Part shown: piece by piece, positions 36,209 to 45,041 of the stretch | How positions within the stretch are numbered: the first letter of the stretch is position 1 | Layout: each line of letters begins with the position of its first letter | Assembly: GCF_900090295.1 (NCBI RefSeq) | Contig: NZ_LT607753.1 | Location: 2,790,001-2,854,000, forward strand | Origin: Micromonospora coxensis | GTDB lineage: Bacteria; Actinomycetota; Actinomycetes; Mycobacteriales; Micromonosporaceae | Length of the DNA stretch: 64,000 nt | Reading direction: 5' to 3' | Made by a program: the position numbers and the translations under genes | Notes under the pieces: model-generated | The model's database searches: none | Seen by the model: the letters and a program-made list of their open reading frames with translations, nothing else | What the model was told of the DNA's origin: nothing

Positions 36209-38103
36209 CCTCCGATCAGCAGGACGGCGGCCAGCCCGACCAGCAACGCGCCGGCCAGCACCGCCGCCGCCGCGCGGGGCAGCGCCGCGCGGTGCAGCGC
36301 GGCCAGCGCGCCGCCGAGGCCGACGGCGCCCCGGCCGACGCCCTTCACCACGCCGCCGACCACCGTCTCGTCACCCACCTGCGCCACCCAGGCCAGGTCC
36401 GCCGCCGGGCGCACGACGACGGCCTGCTGCACGTCGTCGAGGCGGAACGCGGAGGCGAAGACCGGGCGGAGCGGACCCAGCGCGCGGGCCGGGTCGGCGG
36501 CCGGGTCCCGCCGCCAGCCGGTCCAGGCCAGCCCGGCACCCAGGGCCGCCAGGACGACCGGCAGCAGCCCGCTGACGGCCACGTGGACCAGCTCGCCCGC
36601 CACCAGCCGCTCCACCAACCAGGACGAGAAGCCGAGCAGGCCGAGCAGCGCGGCCGGAACGGCCAACAGCACGATCGGCCAGCGCATCGCGGCCGGTGGA
36701 TCGTGCGGGTGGGCGAGCGGGATGCGGTTGGTGCCGAAGAAGGTCCGCAGCAGCAGGCGGGTCGCGTACCAGGCGGTGACCACGACGCCGAGCAGCGCGG
36801 AGAGCCAGACCAGCCACGCGACCCAGGCCGGCGCCGGGCCGAGCGGCTCCAGGGCGGCCGCGCCGGCCGCGCTGACGATCCCGTCCTTGCTCCAGAAGCC
36901 GGACAGCGGCGGCACCCCGGCCAGCGCGCCGAGCCCGATCACCGTGCACCAGAAGGTGACCGGCATGTCGTGGCGCAGCCCGCCCATCCGGGACATCAGC
37001 GTGGTGCCCACCGCGTGGATCACCGCCCCGGCGGCGAGGAAGAGCAACGCCTTGAAGGCGGCGTGGGTGAGCAGGTGGAACAGCGCGGCGGCGGGCGCGC
37101 CGACCGCGAGCGCCCCGGTCATGTAGCCGATCTGGGAGACCGTCGACCAGGCGAGCACCCGCTTCAGGTCGTCCTGGGCGGTGGCCGCGAACGCGCCGAG
37201 CAGCAAGGTGATGGACGCGAGCACGCCGAGCACCGCCAGCGCGGTCGGGGCCGCGGCGAAGAGCGGCCAGAGCCGGGTCACCGCGTACACGCCGGCGGCG
37301 ACCATGGTGGCCGCGTGGATCAGCGCGGAGATCGGGGTGGGGCCGGCCATCGCGTCCGGCAGCCAGGTGTGCAACGGGAACTGGGCGCTCTTGCCGGCCA
37401 CCCCGGCGAGCAGCAGCAGGCAGGCGGCGGTGAGGGTGCCCGCCGAGTGGTCGTGGGCGAGCACGTCGGCGATGGCGAAGCTGCCCGCCGAGACGCCGAG
37501 CAGGGCGATACCGAGCAGGAAGCCGACGTCACCCACCCGGGTGACCAGGAACGCCTTCATCGCGGCGGCCGGCGCCTCGGGCAGCCGCCGGTCGTGGGCG
37601 ATGAGCAGGTAGGAGCAGAGCCCCATCACCTCCCAGCCGACCAGCAGCATGATCAGGTCACCGGCGACCACCACCACCAGCATCGCGGCGGTGAAGAGGC
37701 TGATCTGCGCCGCGTAGGGCGGGTAGCGGTGGTCCACCTCGACGTCGTCGTGCGGGCCGCGTCGCAGGTAGGCGGTGGAGTAGACCTGCACGGCCAGGGC
37801 GACCGCCGCGACCGCCACCGCGACCAGCGCGGCGGCGCCGTCCAGCCGGACGCCGAGGGTGACCCGCAGGCCGCCGAGGTCGATCCAGGTGGTGGAGGTC
37901 TCCACCGGGTCGCCGACCCGGACCAGCAGGAGCACCGCGATCAGCAGCGCGCCCACCGCGCCGGCCACCCCGAGGACGGTCGCCACCCGACGCGCCCGGT
38001 CCTCCCCGGTGGTCGCGCCCTTCGGCGACGGCGGCAGCAGCAACCCGGTCAGGCCCGCCACCAGGGGTACGGCCGGCAGCGCGGCCCCGAGCAGCCCGGT
38101 CAC
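36199..38103 (-). CDS. nuoL: NADH-quinone oxidoreductase subunit L
   Basis: The 634-aa subunit is the distal proton pump of complex I. It has GWEVMGLCSYLLI with the helix-5 glutamate and AGKSAQFPLHTWLPDAMAGP with the conserved lysine, followed by TPISALIHAATMVAAGVY. The C-terminal part includes the long lateral helix region, although it is short and Ala-rich. It overlaps the nuoK stop by four bases (ATGA), so they are translationally coupled. Confidence 0.95.
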   Translation of the reverse strand: MTGLLGAALPAVPLVAGLTGLLLPPSPKGATTGEDRARRVATVLGVAGAVGALLIAVLLLVRVGDPVETSTTWIDLGGLRVTLGVRLDGAAALVAVAVAAVALAVQVYSTAYLRRGPHDDVEVDHRYPPYAAQISLFTAAMLVVVVAGDLIMLLVGWEVMGLCSYLLIAHDRRLPEAPAAAMKAFLVTRVGDVGFLLGIALLGVSAGSFAIADVLAHDHSAGTLTAACLLLLAGVAGKSAQFPLHTWLPDAMAGPTPISALIHAATMVAAGVYAVTRLWPLFAAAPTALAVLGVLASITLLLGAFAATAQDDLKRVLAWSTVSQIGYMTGALAVGAPAAALFHLLTHAAFKALLFLAAGAVIHAVGTTLMSRMGGLRHDMPVTFWCTVIGLGALAGVPPLSGFWSKDGIVSAAGAAALEPLGPAPAWVAWLVWLSALLGVVVTAWYATRLLLRTFFGTNRIPLAHPHDPPAAMRWPIVLLAVPAALLGLLGFSSWLVERLVAGELVHVAVSGLLPVVLAALGAGLAWTGWRRDPAADPARALGPLRPVFASAFRLDDVQQAVVVRPAADLAWVAQVGDETVVGGVVKGVGRGAVGLGGALAALHRAALPRAAAAVLAGALLVGLAAVLLIGGAP

Positions 38104-38498
38104 CGCGTCCCCTCCGCCCCGTCCACGGCCGAGCCGGCCGAGGGCCGGTCGGCGCCGACCGTGGTGGCCGGCCGCGCGGCCACGGCGGCGGCCGGCTCGG
38201 TCAGCGGCACCTCGTCCACCGCGACGCTGGCCCGCAGCCGGTAGAGCTGGAGCACGATGGCCAGGCCGACACCGATCTCGGCGGCGGCGAGCACGATCAC
38301 GAAGAGCGCGAAGACCTGCCCGCCGTGCGGCAGGGCCGCCTTCGCCGTGGTGTCGGCGGTGACCAGGATCAGGTTGACCGCGTTGAGCATCACCTCGACC
38401 GCCATCAGCACCAGCACGGCGTTGCGCCGACGCAGCACGCCGTAGACGCCGAGGCCGAACAGGAACGCGGCGGTGACGTACGGGATCACCGGTCTCAC
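38100..38498 (-). CDS. nuoK: NADH-quinone oxidoreductase subunit K (extended C-terminus)
   Basis: The 132-aa subunit has three membrane helices with the conserved glutamates in VLMAVEVMLNAVNLI and IVLAAAEIGVGLAIVL. NuoK is usually ~100 aa. Here ~30 extra residues (about 95-132) form a hydrophilic Ala/Pro-rich tail. The GTG start overlaps the nuoJ stop by four bases. Confidence 0.94.
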   Translation of the reverse strand: MRPVIPYVTAAFLFGLGVYGVLRRRNAVLVLMAVEVMLNAVNLILVTADTTAKAALPHGGQVFALFVIVLAAAEIGVGLAIVLQLYRLRASVAVDEVPLTEPAAAVAARPATTVGADRPSAGSAVDGAEGTR

Positions 38499-39031
38499 CC
38501 GCGACCTCCCTCGTCCGTGGTCGGCGCGTCGGGACGGCGGCCGATGTCGGGGCGGGAGAGCACGATCGCGCCGACCAGGGCGGCCAGCAGCAGCACCGAG
38601 AGCACCTCGAACGGCAGCACCCAGGAGCGGAAGACCTGCTCGCCGAGGCGCTCGGCGGTGCCCGCCGCCGGCAGCTCGACCCGAGTCCAGCGGAACGCGT
38701 CCACCAGCAGCACGGCCAGGCCCAGCCCGGCGCCCCCGCCGATCAGCGCGGCCGGCCAGCCGGGACGGTCCAGGTCGTCGGAGGCGCCGATCGGGGCGCG
38801 GGTCAGCATCACCGCGAAGAGCAGCAGCACCACCACCGCGCCCACGTAGATCAGCACCTGCACCCAGGCGACCAGCTCGGCGGTGAGCACCAGGTAGTCA
38901 CCGGCCAGCGCGCCCAGGCAGACGACGAGGTAGAGGCCGGCCCGGACCAGGTGCTTCGTGGCGACCACGAGCACGCCCGCCCCGACCGCCACCGCGCCGA
39001 GGGCGAGCAGCAGCACGTCCGCACCGGTCAT
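38495..39031 (-). CDS. nuoJ: NADH-quinone oxidoreductase subunit J
   Basis: The 178-aa membrane subunit has five helices. The conserved stretch [25 protein letters not shown] is in place. The frame is open much further upstream through nuoI, but ATG 39031 is the start: it overlaps the nuoI stop (ATGA) and gives [15 protein letters not shown]. It lines the quinone-to-membrane coupling path of complex I. Confidence 0.95.
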   Translation of the reverse strand: MTGADVLLLALGAVAVGAGVLVVATKHLVRAGLYLVVCLGALAGDYLVLTAELVAWVQVLIYVGAVVVLLLFAVMLTRAPIGASDDLDRPGWPAALIGGGAGLGLAVLLVDAFRWTRVELPAAGTAERLGEQVFRSWVLPFEVLSVLLLAALVGAIVLSRPDIGRRPDAPTTDEGGRG

Positions 39032-39630
39032 GCTGGCGTACCCCCGTCGGGGGCGGGGCCGGGCTCGGGGCGTACCACGGTGGGGCGGGCGGCGGAGCTG
39101 GACGGGGCCGCGGCCTTGCGCGCGGCGGTGGCCTCCTCCTTGGCCGGCTCGCCGTTGCGGTCGTGCGCGGGCGGCGGCGGCACGGAGCCCATCCACTCGC
39201 CCAGGTGGTCCTTGTCGTGCAGCAGGTCCTTGATGTCGTACTCGGCGTACTCGAACTCCGGCGACCAGTAGAGGGCGTCGAACGGGCAGACCTCGACGCA
39301 GATCCCGCAGTACATGCAGAGCGAGAAGTCGATGTCGAACTTGTCGAGCACGTTGCGCTGGCGGGGGCGGGCGGCGCCGGGCACCGCCACCTCCTCCTTG
39401 TGCGAGTCGATGTAGATGCACCAGTCCGGGCACTCGCGCGCGCAGAGCATGCAGACCGTGCAGTTCTCGGCCAGCAACGCGATGACGCCCCGGGAGCGGG
39501 GCGGCAACTCGGGGGCGACGTCCGGATACTGCTGGGTGGTCGACCGGCGGGTCATCGTCTTCAACGTGACCGCCAGGCCCTTCACCAGCCCCTCGCCGGG
39601 AAGACCACCGCGCTCGCTGCGCTCGCTCAC
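39028..39630 (-). CDS. nuoI: NADH-quinone oxidoreductase subunit I (two 4Fe-4S)
   Basis: The 200-aa ferredoxin-like subunit binds clusters N6a and N6b through [12 protein letters not shown] (about 57-68) and [12 protein letters not shown] (about 104-115). A C-terminal Pro/Ala-rich tail of ~60 residues follows the core. The GTG at 39630 lies in a dispersed repeat (GTGAGCGAGCGCAGCGAGCG). An internal GTG preceded by GAGGGG would begin [11 protein letters not shown] and is an alternative start. It leads the nuoI-J-K-L-M-N block; no nuoH lies directly upstream. Confidence 0.93.
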   Translation of the reverse strand: MSERSERGGLPGEGLVKGLAVTLKTMTRRSTTQQYPDVAPELPPRSRGVIALLAENCTVCMLCARECPDWCIYIDSHKEEVAVPGAARPRQRNVLDKFDIDFSLCMYCGICVEVCPFDALYWSPEFEYAEYDIKDLLHDKDHLGEWMGSVPPPPAHDRNGEPAKEEATAARKAAAPSSSAARPTVVRPEPGPAPDGGTPA

Positions 39631-39709
39631 GACGTCGCCTCGCTTCGCTCACCGACGCCGCGAGGCCCGGCCGCACTGAGCCGGCTGATTCGCTCGCTGC
39701 GCTCGCTCA
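39611..39709. repeat. Dispersed cgctcgctgcgctcgctca repeat
   Basis: The 19-mer cgctcgctgcgctcgctca occurs at 39611-39629 and again at 39691-39709, with a degenerate cgcttcgctca between. The left copy contributes the first codons of nuoI. The minus-strand form begins GTGAGCGAGCGCAGCGAGCG, similar in type to the repeat between nuoL and nuoM. Confidence 0.65.
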
Positions 39710-40011
39710 TGCCGCTCATCCTGCCCTGTGCCCCGGGCGCGCGCGACCACCACCCGTCCCTTCCCGGCGGTACGGCGACGGGCGGGCGGCACCGCACACC
39801 GGCAGGGACCCGTCGGCGACCGCCGCGAAGCCCGACGAGTTTCCGCCGCCGGGCGGGTGGACGACCGACGACCCGGACCGAGCGCCTCGGCGTCGGTGAG
39901 CGGCGCTCGCCCGCCGGCTACGGGCGTGTTCCCGCGCGCTCGACGCGCCGACCGGTGCACCGTCCGCCAAGATGGGTCGCAGCGGTGCAGTCGGGACTCC
40001 AGGGGGCGGGC
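39631..40011. other. Divergent intergenic region nuoI / GST-like gene
   Basis: About 380 bp without a supportable gene. It holds the 19-bp repeat copies and must hold promoters in both directions. The open frames through it are shadows. Confidence 0.45.
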
Positions 40012-41037
40012 GTGGGCGAGCAGACAGGCGGGAAGTACGTGGAGCCGGGCGGGGAGTTCACCCGCGACCAGCGCTACATCGCCACCCGGATCACCGCCGA
40101 CGGTCGGGACGGCTGGCCGGTGGAGCCCGGCCGGTACCGGCTGGCGGTCAGCCGGGCCTGCCCGTGGGCGAACCGGCTGATCATCGTCCGGCGGCTGCTC
40201 GGCCTGGAGGACGCCATCTCGATGGCCGTGGCCGGCCCCACCCACGACGCCCGGAGCTGGACGTTCGACCTGGACCCGGACGGCCGCGACCCGGTGCTCG
40301 GCATCGAGCGCCTGCAGGAGGCGTACTTCCGGCGCTTCCCCGGCTACGAGCGGGGCATCACCGTGCCGGCGCTGGTGGACGTGCCGACCGGGCAGGTGGT
40401 CACCAACGACTACGCGCAGATGAGCCTGGACCTGTCGACCGAGTGGACGGCGTACCACCGGCCCGGCGCGCCGCAGCTCTACCCGGAGCACCTGCGCGCG
40501 GAGATCGACGAGGTCAACGCGGTGGTGTTCCGGGATGTCAACAACGGCGTCTACCGGTGCGGGTTCGCCGGCGCCCAGGAGGCGTACGAGAAGGCGTTCC
40601 ACCAGCTCTTCGACCGGCTGGACCGGTTGACCGAGCGGCTGTCGGGGCAGCGCTACCTGGTGGGCGACACGATCACCGAGGCGGACGTGCGGCTGTTCAC
40701 CACCCTGGTCCGCTTCGACCCGGTCTACCACGGCCACTTCAAGTGCAACCGGCAGAAGCTGACCGAGATGCCGGTGCTGTGGGCGTACGCCCGGGACCTG
40801 TTCCAGACCCCCGGCTTCGGGGACACGGTCGACTTCGACCACATCAAGCGGCACTACTACGAGGTGCACCGGGACATCAACCCGACCGGGGTGGTGCCGC
40901 TCGGCCCCGACCTGTCGGGCTGGCTCACCCCGCACGGCCGGGAGGAACTGGGCGGTCGTCCCTTCGGCGACGGCACCCCGCCGCCCCCGCCACCGCCCGC
41001 CGAACGGGTCGACCCCGCCCACACCCCGCTGCGCTGA
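40012..41037 (+). CDS. Glutathionyl-hydroquinone reductase-like protein (Xi-class GST)
   Basis: The 341-aa protein has a thioredoxin-like N-terminal domain with the active-site Cys in SRACPWANRLIIVRRLLGLED and a GST-like helical C-terminal domain (around LVGDTITEADVRLFTTLVRFD). This is the EcM4/YqjG family, which reduces glutathionyl-hydroquinones. Actinomycetes usually make mycothiol rather than glutathione, so its thiol partner is probably different. The GTG at 40012 follows AGGGGGCGGGC. The Pro-rich C-terminus (TPPPPPPP) is an add-on. Confidence 0.9.
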   Translation: MGEQTGGKYVEPGGEFTRDQRYIATRITADGRDGWPVEPGRYRLAVSRACPWANRLIIVRRLLGLEDAISMAVAGPTHDARSWTFDLDPDGRDPVLGIERLQEAYFRRFPGYERGITVPALVDVPTGQVVTNDYAQMSLDLSTEWTAYHRPGAPQLYPEHLRAEIDEVNAVVFRDVNNGVYRCGFAGAQEAYEKAFHQLFDRLDRLTERLSGQRYLVGDTITEADVRLFTTLVRFDPVYHGHFKCNRQKLTEMPVLWAYARDLFQTPGFGDTVDFDHIKRHYYEVHRDINPTGVVPLGPDLSGWLTPHGREELGGRPFGDGTPPPPPPPAERVDPAHTPLR

Positions 41038-41185
41038 CCGCCCTGCCCGCGCTCGCCCGCCTCGCCACCACGGCAGTGGTGACAGCGGGGGCGTCGTCGG
41101 CGGAAGAACCTCTGGCAGGGTGTCGAACGGGCCGACCGCCGTTCGACGCACAGGTGAGAAGGCACCCTGACACGAGGAGACGACG

Positions 41186-41614
41186 ATGCGGTTCATGGTG
41201 ATCACCAAGGCCACCGCGGAGAGCGAAGCCGGCGTGCTGCCCGCCACCGAGGACTTCGACACGATGGGCAGGTTCATCGAGGAGCTCATCGACGCCGGCG
41301 TGCTGCTGGCCGCCGACGGCCTCCAGCCCAGCGCCACGGGCGCCCGGATCTACTTCGACGGCGACCGGAAGACCGTGGTGGACGGGCCGTTCACCGAGAC
41401 CAAGGAACTCATCGCCGGCTACTACCTGGTCGAGACGAAGTCGCTGGAGGAGTGCGTCGAGTGGTTCAAGCGCTGCCCGATCCGGCAGCCGGCCGGGGCC
41501 CGGACCAACATCGAGATCCGGCGGGTCTTCCAGGCCGAGGACTTCGGCGAGACCTTCACCGCCGTGCAGCGGGAGGCGGTCGAGCAGCGGCACGCGAAGG
41601 CCGGCGGGAACTGA
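41186..41614 (+). CDS. YCII/DGPF-domain protein
   Basis: The 142-aa protein has the DGPF signature (VVDGPFTETKELIAGYYLVE, residues about 70-90) and the ferredoxin-like fold start RFMVITKATAESEAG. Such proteins are usually encoded next to ECF sigma factors of group ECF42, where they may act as partner or effector of the sigma factor. The sigma gene follows 94 bp downstream on the same strand. ATG 41186 has GAGGAGACG upstream. Confidence 0.92.
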   Translation: MRFMVITKATAESEAGVLPATEDFDTMGRFIEELIDAGVLLAADGLQPSATGARIYFDGDRKTVVDGPFTETKELIAGYYLVETKSLEECVEWFKRCPIRQPAGARTNIEIRRVFQAEDFGETFTAVQREAVEQRHAKAGGN

Positions 41615-41708
41615 ACCCGTACCGCCCGGCAGACGCGGGTCCGGCTCCGCAGCGAACCCGTGGCCCGGGCACTGGTACGTCGAGGTGCCGTGGGGCGGAC
41701 ACCGGGCC

Positions 41709-42986
41709 ATGACCACGGACACCCACCGGGCGATCGAGGCGGTCTGGCGGATCGAGGCGCCCCGCCTCGTCGCCGGGCTGACCAGGCTCGTCCGCGACGT
41801 CGGCGTGGCCGAGGAGCTGGCGCAGGACGCGCTGGTCGCGGCGCTGGAACAGTGGCCGGCGCAGGGCGTGCCGCGCAACCCGGGCGCGTGGCTGATGACC
41901 ACCGCCAAGCGCCGGGCCATCGACCAGATCAGGCGCAACGAGACCTTCAGCCGCAAGCTCGCGGAGATCGGCCGGGAACTCGCGGATTCCATCCCGGACA
42001 TCGGCGCGACGGTCGCCGAGGACGACGGCATCGGCGACGACCTGCTGCGGCTGGTCTTCGTGGCCTGCCACCCGGTGCTGTCCACGGAGGCCCGCGCCGC
42101 GCTGACCCTGCGGCTGCTCGGCGGCCTGACCACCGGCGAGATCGCCCGGGCCTTCCTGGTGCCGGAACCGACCGTGGCGCAACGGATCGTGCGGGCCAAG
42201 AAGACCCTGGCCAACGCCCGGGTGCCGTTCGAGGTGCCGCAGGGCGACGAGCTGGCGGCCCGGCTTGCCTCGGTGCTCGAGGTCGTCTACCTGATCTTCA
42301 ACGAGGGCTACTCGGCCACCGCCGGTGACGACTGGATGCGGCCGGCGCTGTGCGAGGACGCCCTGCGGCTGGGCCGGATCCTGGCCCGGCTGGCTCCGCG
42401 CGAGCCCGAGGTGCACGGCCTGGTGGCGCTGATGGAGATCCAGGCTTCCCGGGCGGCCGCCCGGACCGGCCCGGGTGGCGAGCCGATCCTGCTGGCCGAC
42501 CAGGACCGGGCCCGCTGGGACCAGCTGCTGATCCGCCGCGGCGTGGCCGCGCTGGAGCGGGCCGAGGCCCTGGCCGACGGCAGGCCCGGCCCGTACCTGC
42601 TGCAGGCGGCCATCGCCGCCTGTCACGCCCGGGCCCGCCGCTTCGAGGACACCGACTGGAGGCGGATCGCCGGGCTCTACGAGCAGCTGGCCGAGGCGAC
42701 GCCGTCCCCGGTGGTCGAGCTGAACCGGGCGGTGGCGCTGTCCATGGCCTTCGGGCCGGAGACCGGGCTGGCGCTGCTGGACCAGCTGGTGGCCGTCCCG
42801 GCCATGCGGAACTACCACCTGCTGTCCGGCGTGCGCGGCGACCTGCTCGCCAGGCTGGGCCGGCACGCCGAGGCGCGGGCGGAGTTCGAGCGGGCGGCGT
42901 CGCTGACCCGCAACGAACGGGAGCGGACCCTGCTGCGGAACCGCGCCGCCGCCTGCGACCAGCCGGCGCGAACGACCCGTCCCTGA
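41709..42986 (+). CDS. ECF sigma factor with long C-terminal extension (ECF42-like)
   Basis: The 425-aa protein has sigma2 (EELAQDALVAALEQWPAQGV, GAWLMTTAKRRAIDQIRRNE) and sigma4 (LTLRLLGGLTTGEIARAFLV, VPEPTVAQRIVRAKKTL) in the first ~180 residues. Then comes a ~240-residue TPR-like helical extension (NEGYSATAGDDWMRPALCED, ELNRAVALSMAFGPE). This plan, with a DGPF gene beside it, is that of ECF42 sigma factors, which lack classical anti-sigma factors and use the C-terminal extension for control. ATG 41709 is preferred; an upstream GTG at 41685 is possible. Confidence 0.92.
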   Translation: MTTDTHRAIEAVWRIEAPRLVAGLTRLVRDVGVAEELAQDALVAALEQWPAQGVPRNPGAWLMTTAKRRAIDQIRRNETFSRKLAEIGRELADSIPDIGATVAEDDGIGDDLLRLVFVACHPVLSTEARAALTLRLLGGLTTGEIARAFLVPEPTVAQRIVRAKKTLANARVPFEVPQGDELAARLASVLEVVYLIFNEGYSATAGDDWMRPALCEDALRLGRILARLAPREPEVHGLVALMEIQASRAAARTGPGGEPILLADQDRARWDQLLIRRGVAALERAEALADGRPGPYLLQAAIAACHARARRFEDTDWRRIAGLYEQLAEATPSPVVELNRAVALSMAFGPETGLALLDQLVAVPAMRNYHLLSGVRGDLLARLGRHAEARAEFERAASLTRNERERTLLRNRAAACDQPARTTRP

Positions 42987-43051
42987 CGCGTCCGGGTGGC
43001 CCCTCGCGAAGCGGGTGGATCATGCCGGTCGGGCCGGGCGGGGCAGGGCGG

Positions 43052-44014
43052 TCAGAGGGCGAGGCGGACGGCGGTGGTCAGGACGAGCTGCGCCAGGGCG
43101 AGGGGGACCAGGACCAGCCAGCAGAGGCGCTGGAGCTGGTCCTCGCGCAGGCGGGGGTAGCTCACCCGCAGCCAGATGATGACGAAGGAGACCGCGAAGA
43201 CCTTCAGCAGCGTCCAGAGCCAGCCGAGCTGCGCGTCGGCGAACGGGCCCTGCCAGCCGCCGAGGAACAGCACGGTGGTCAGCGCGGCGATCACCACGAT
43301 GCCGACGTACTCGGCGAGCAGGAAGAACGCGAAGCGCAGACCGGTGTACTCGGTCATGTAGCCGAAGACCAGCTCGGAGTCGGCGATCGGCATGTCGAAC
43401 GGGGGACGCCGGATCTCGGCGAGCCCGGCGACGAAGAACACGATCATCGCGGGGGCCTGCCAGAGCAGCCACCACGGCCGCCACGCCTCCACGATGCCGC
43501 CGAGGCTGAGCGTCCCGGCCGCCATCGCCACCGACGCGGCGGCCAGCACCAGCGGCAGCTCGTAGCCGAGCAGCTGGGCGGCCCCGCGCAGGCCGCCGAG
43601 CAGGCTGTACTTGTTGGCCGAGGCCCACGCCGACATCAGCACCGCCACCACGCCCACCCCGACCACGGCGAGGACGAAGAAGAGGCCGATGTCCAGCGGC
43701 TGCCCGACCAGGTCGTCCGGGCCCAACGGGATGACCAGCAGCACCAGCAGGTAGGGCACCAGCGCCACCACCGGGGCGAGCCGGAACACCGCCCGGTCCG
43801 CCTCGCGCGGGGTGACGTCCTCCTTCTGCACGAACTTGATCCCGTCGGCGACGAGCTGCGCCCAGCCGTGGAAGCCGCCCGCGTACATCGGACCGAGCCG
43901 GCCCTGCATGTGCGCCATCACCTTGTGCTCGGCCTGGCCGACCACGAGCGGCAGGGTGAGGAAGGCGACCAGCACGCCGCCGACCCGGATCACCAGCTCC
44001 AACCAGGTCGGCAT
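43052..44014 (-). CDS. nuoH: NADH-quinone oxidoreductase subunit H
   Basis: The 320-aa membrane subunit forms the quinone chamber with NuoB/D. The conserved loops are AEHKVMAHMQGRLGPMYAG, SANKYSLLGGLRGAAQLLGYE and GLAEIRRPPFDMPIADSELV. Some residues differ from the usual ERK and ETNRAPFDLPE: here the first loop reads AEHK and the second AEIRRPPFD. It overlaps nuoC by one base (TGATG), so they are coupled. The next nuo gene, nuoI, is ~3.4 kb away, beyond plus-strand genes. Confidence 0.94.
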   Translation of the reverse strand: MPTWLELVIRVGGVLVAFLTLPLVVGQAEHKVMAHMQGRLGPMYAGGFHGWAQLVADGIKFVQKEDVTPREADRAVFRLAPVVALVPYLLVLLVIPLGPDDLVGQPLDIGLFFVLAVVGVGVVAVLMSAWASANKYSLLGGLRGAAQLLGYELPLVLAAASVAMAAGTLSLGGIVEAWRPWWLLWQAPAMIVFFVAGLAEIRRPPFDMPIADSELVFGYMTEYTGLRFAFFLLAEYVGIVVIAALTTVLFLGGWQGPFADAQLGWLWTLLKVFAVSFVIIWLRVSYPRLREDQLQRLCWLVLVPLALAQLVLTTAVRLAL

Positions 44015-44937
44015 CAGGCCGTACCCCTCTCGTCGTCGGCCCGGCCCGCCGCCCGGTCGTCGGCCGCGTCACCCGCGACGGGCCGGTCGGCAGGCGCGGG
44101 GCCACCGTCGGCCGCGCCCCCGGTCGGAGATGCGCCGGCAGCCGACCGCCCGGTCGCGGGAGCGCCGCCAGCCGACGACCCGGTCGCCGGAGCGCCGGGG
44201 CCCGGCTGCCCAGTCGCCGCCGGGTCGTCGCCGGTCGCGCCGGTCCGGGGGGTACGCGCCGGACGCGCGCCCGGGGCCGGGCGGGCGGGACGCTCCCGGG
44301 CCGGACGGGCCGGCGTACCGCCGCGCGGCCCCTCACCGACCCCGGCCGCACCCGCGGGCGTGGGCGTCGTCCCCCACTCCCCCGGCGCGGGCACGCCCGG
44401 CGGACGGATCGCCCGACGACCGCCGCCGGCCTCGGACTCGCCCGGCTCCTTCGCGCCCGGCCAGGGCTTCGCCACCCGGGAGGCGAGCACGAACTCCTTG
44501 CGCAGCGGGTGCCCCTCGAACTCCGGCGGCAGCAGCAGCGGGGCCAGCCCGGGGTGGCCGGCGAAGTCGATGCCGAACATCTCGTGGGTCTCCCGCTCGT
44601 GCCAGGCCGCGCCCGGGTAGAGGTCGACCACCGAGGCCACGACGGGCGTCTCCCGGGGCACCCGGGTCCGCAGCAGCACCCCGTGCCGGTGCCGGGTGGA
44701 CCAGAGGTGGACCACCACGTCGAAGCCGTCGGCCAACTCGTCCACCGCCGACAGCCAGTCGAAGAAGTCGCAGGCCAGTTCGGCGTCGTCCCGGGCCGCC
44801 CGCAGCGCGTCGGCCCAGCTCGGCGGCGGTACGTCGACGGTGGCGCGGGCGTGCGACTGGCCGCCGGAGACCGACGCGGTGGCCTCGACCGGCGCGAGCA
44901 GCGTGACCACCCGCCGGCCGACCTCTTCCGGAGTCAT
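44014..44937 (-). CDS. nuoC: NADH-quinone oxidoreductase subunit C with long tail
   Basis: The first ~170 residues are a NuoC (30-kDa) domain with LYPGAAWHERETHEMFGIDF and the HPLRKEF end. The last ~130 residues are a Pro/Ala/Gly/Arg-rich, probably disordered tail not seen in ordinary NuoC. It is not a NuoCD fusion; no NuoD sequence follows. The ATG at 44937 gives MTPEEVGRRVVTLLAPVE. It is coupled to nuoH. It is divergent from the glucose-dehydrogenase-like gene, with about 100 bp between. Confidence 0.92.
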   Translation of the reverse strand: MTPEEVGRRVVTLLAPVEATASVSGGQSHARATVDVPPPSWADALRAARDDAELACDFFDWLSAVDELADGFDVVVHLWSTRHRHGVLLRTRVPRETPVVASVVDLYPGAAWHERETHEMFGIDFAGHPGLAPLLLPPEFEGHPLRKEFVLASRVAKPWPGAKEPGESEAGGGRRAIRPPGVPAPGEWGTTPTPAGAAGVGEGPRGGTPARPARERPARPAPGARPARTPRTGATGDDPAATGQPGPGAPATGSSAGGAPATGRSAAGASPTGGAADGGPAPADRPVAGDAADDRAAGRADDERGTA

Positions 44938-45041
44938 GCCGCTGATCCTATGGCCGCCGGCCGCCGGCCGTGTCGGGCCGTCCGGGTGGGCATCTGCCGC
45001 TTTGCCCGGCGTGGGGGCGCGGAGCGGGGAAAGATGAAGCC

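Noticed and set aside
33847..38244. A 1465-codon plus-strand open frame opposite nuoN-nuoL
   Set aside because: It is an antisense shadow of three conserved membrane proteins, low complexity and without any domain.
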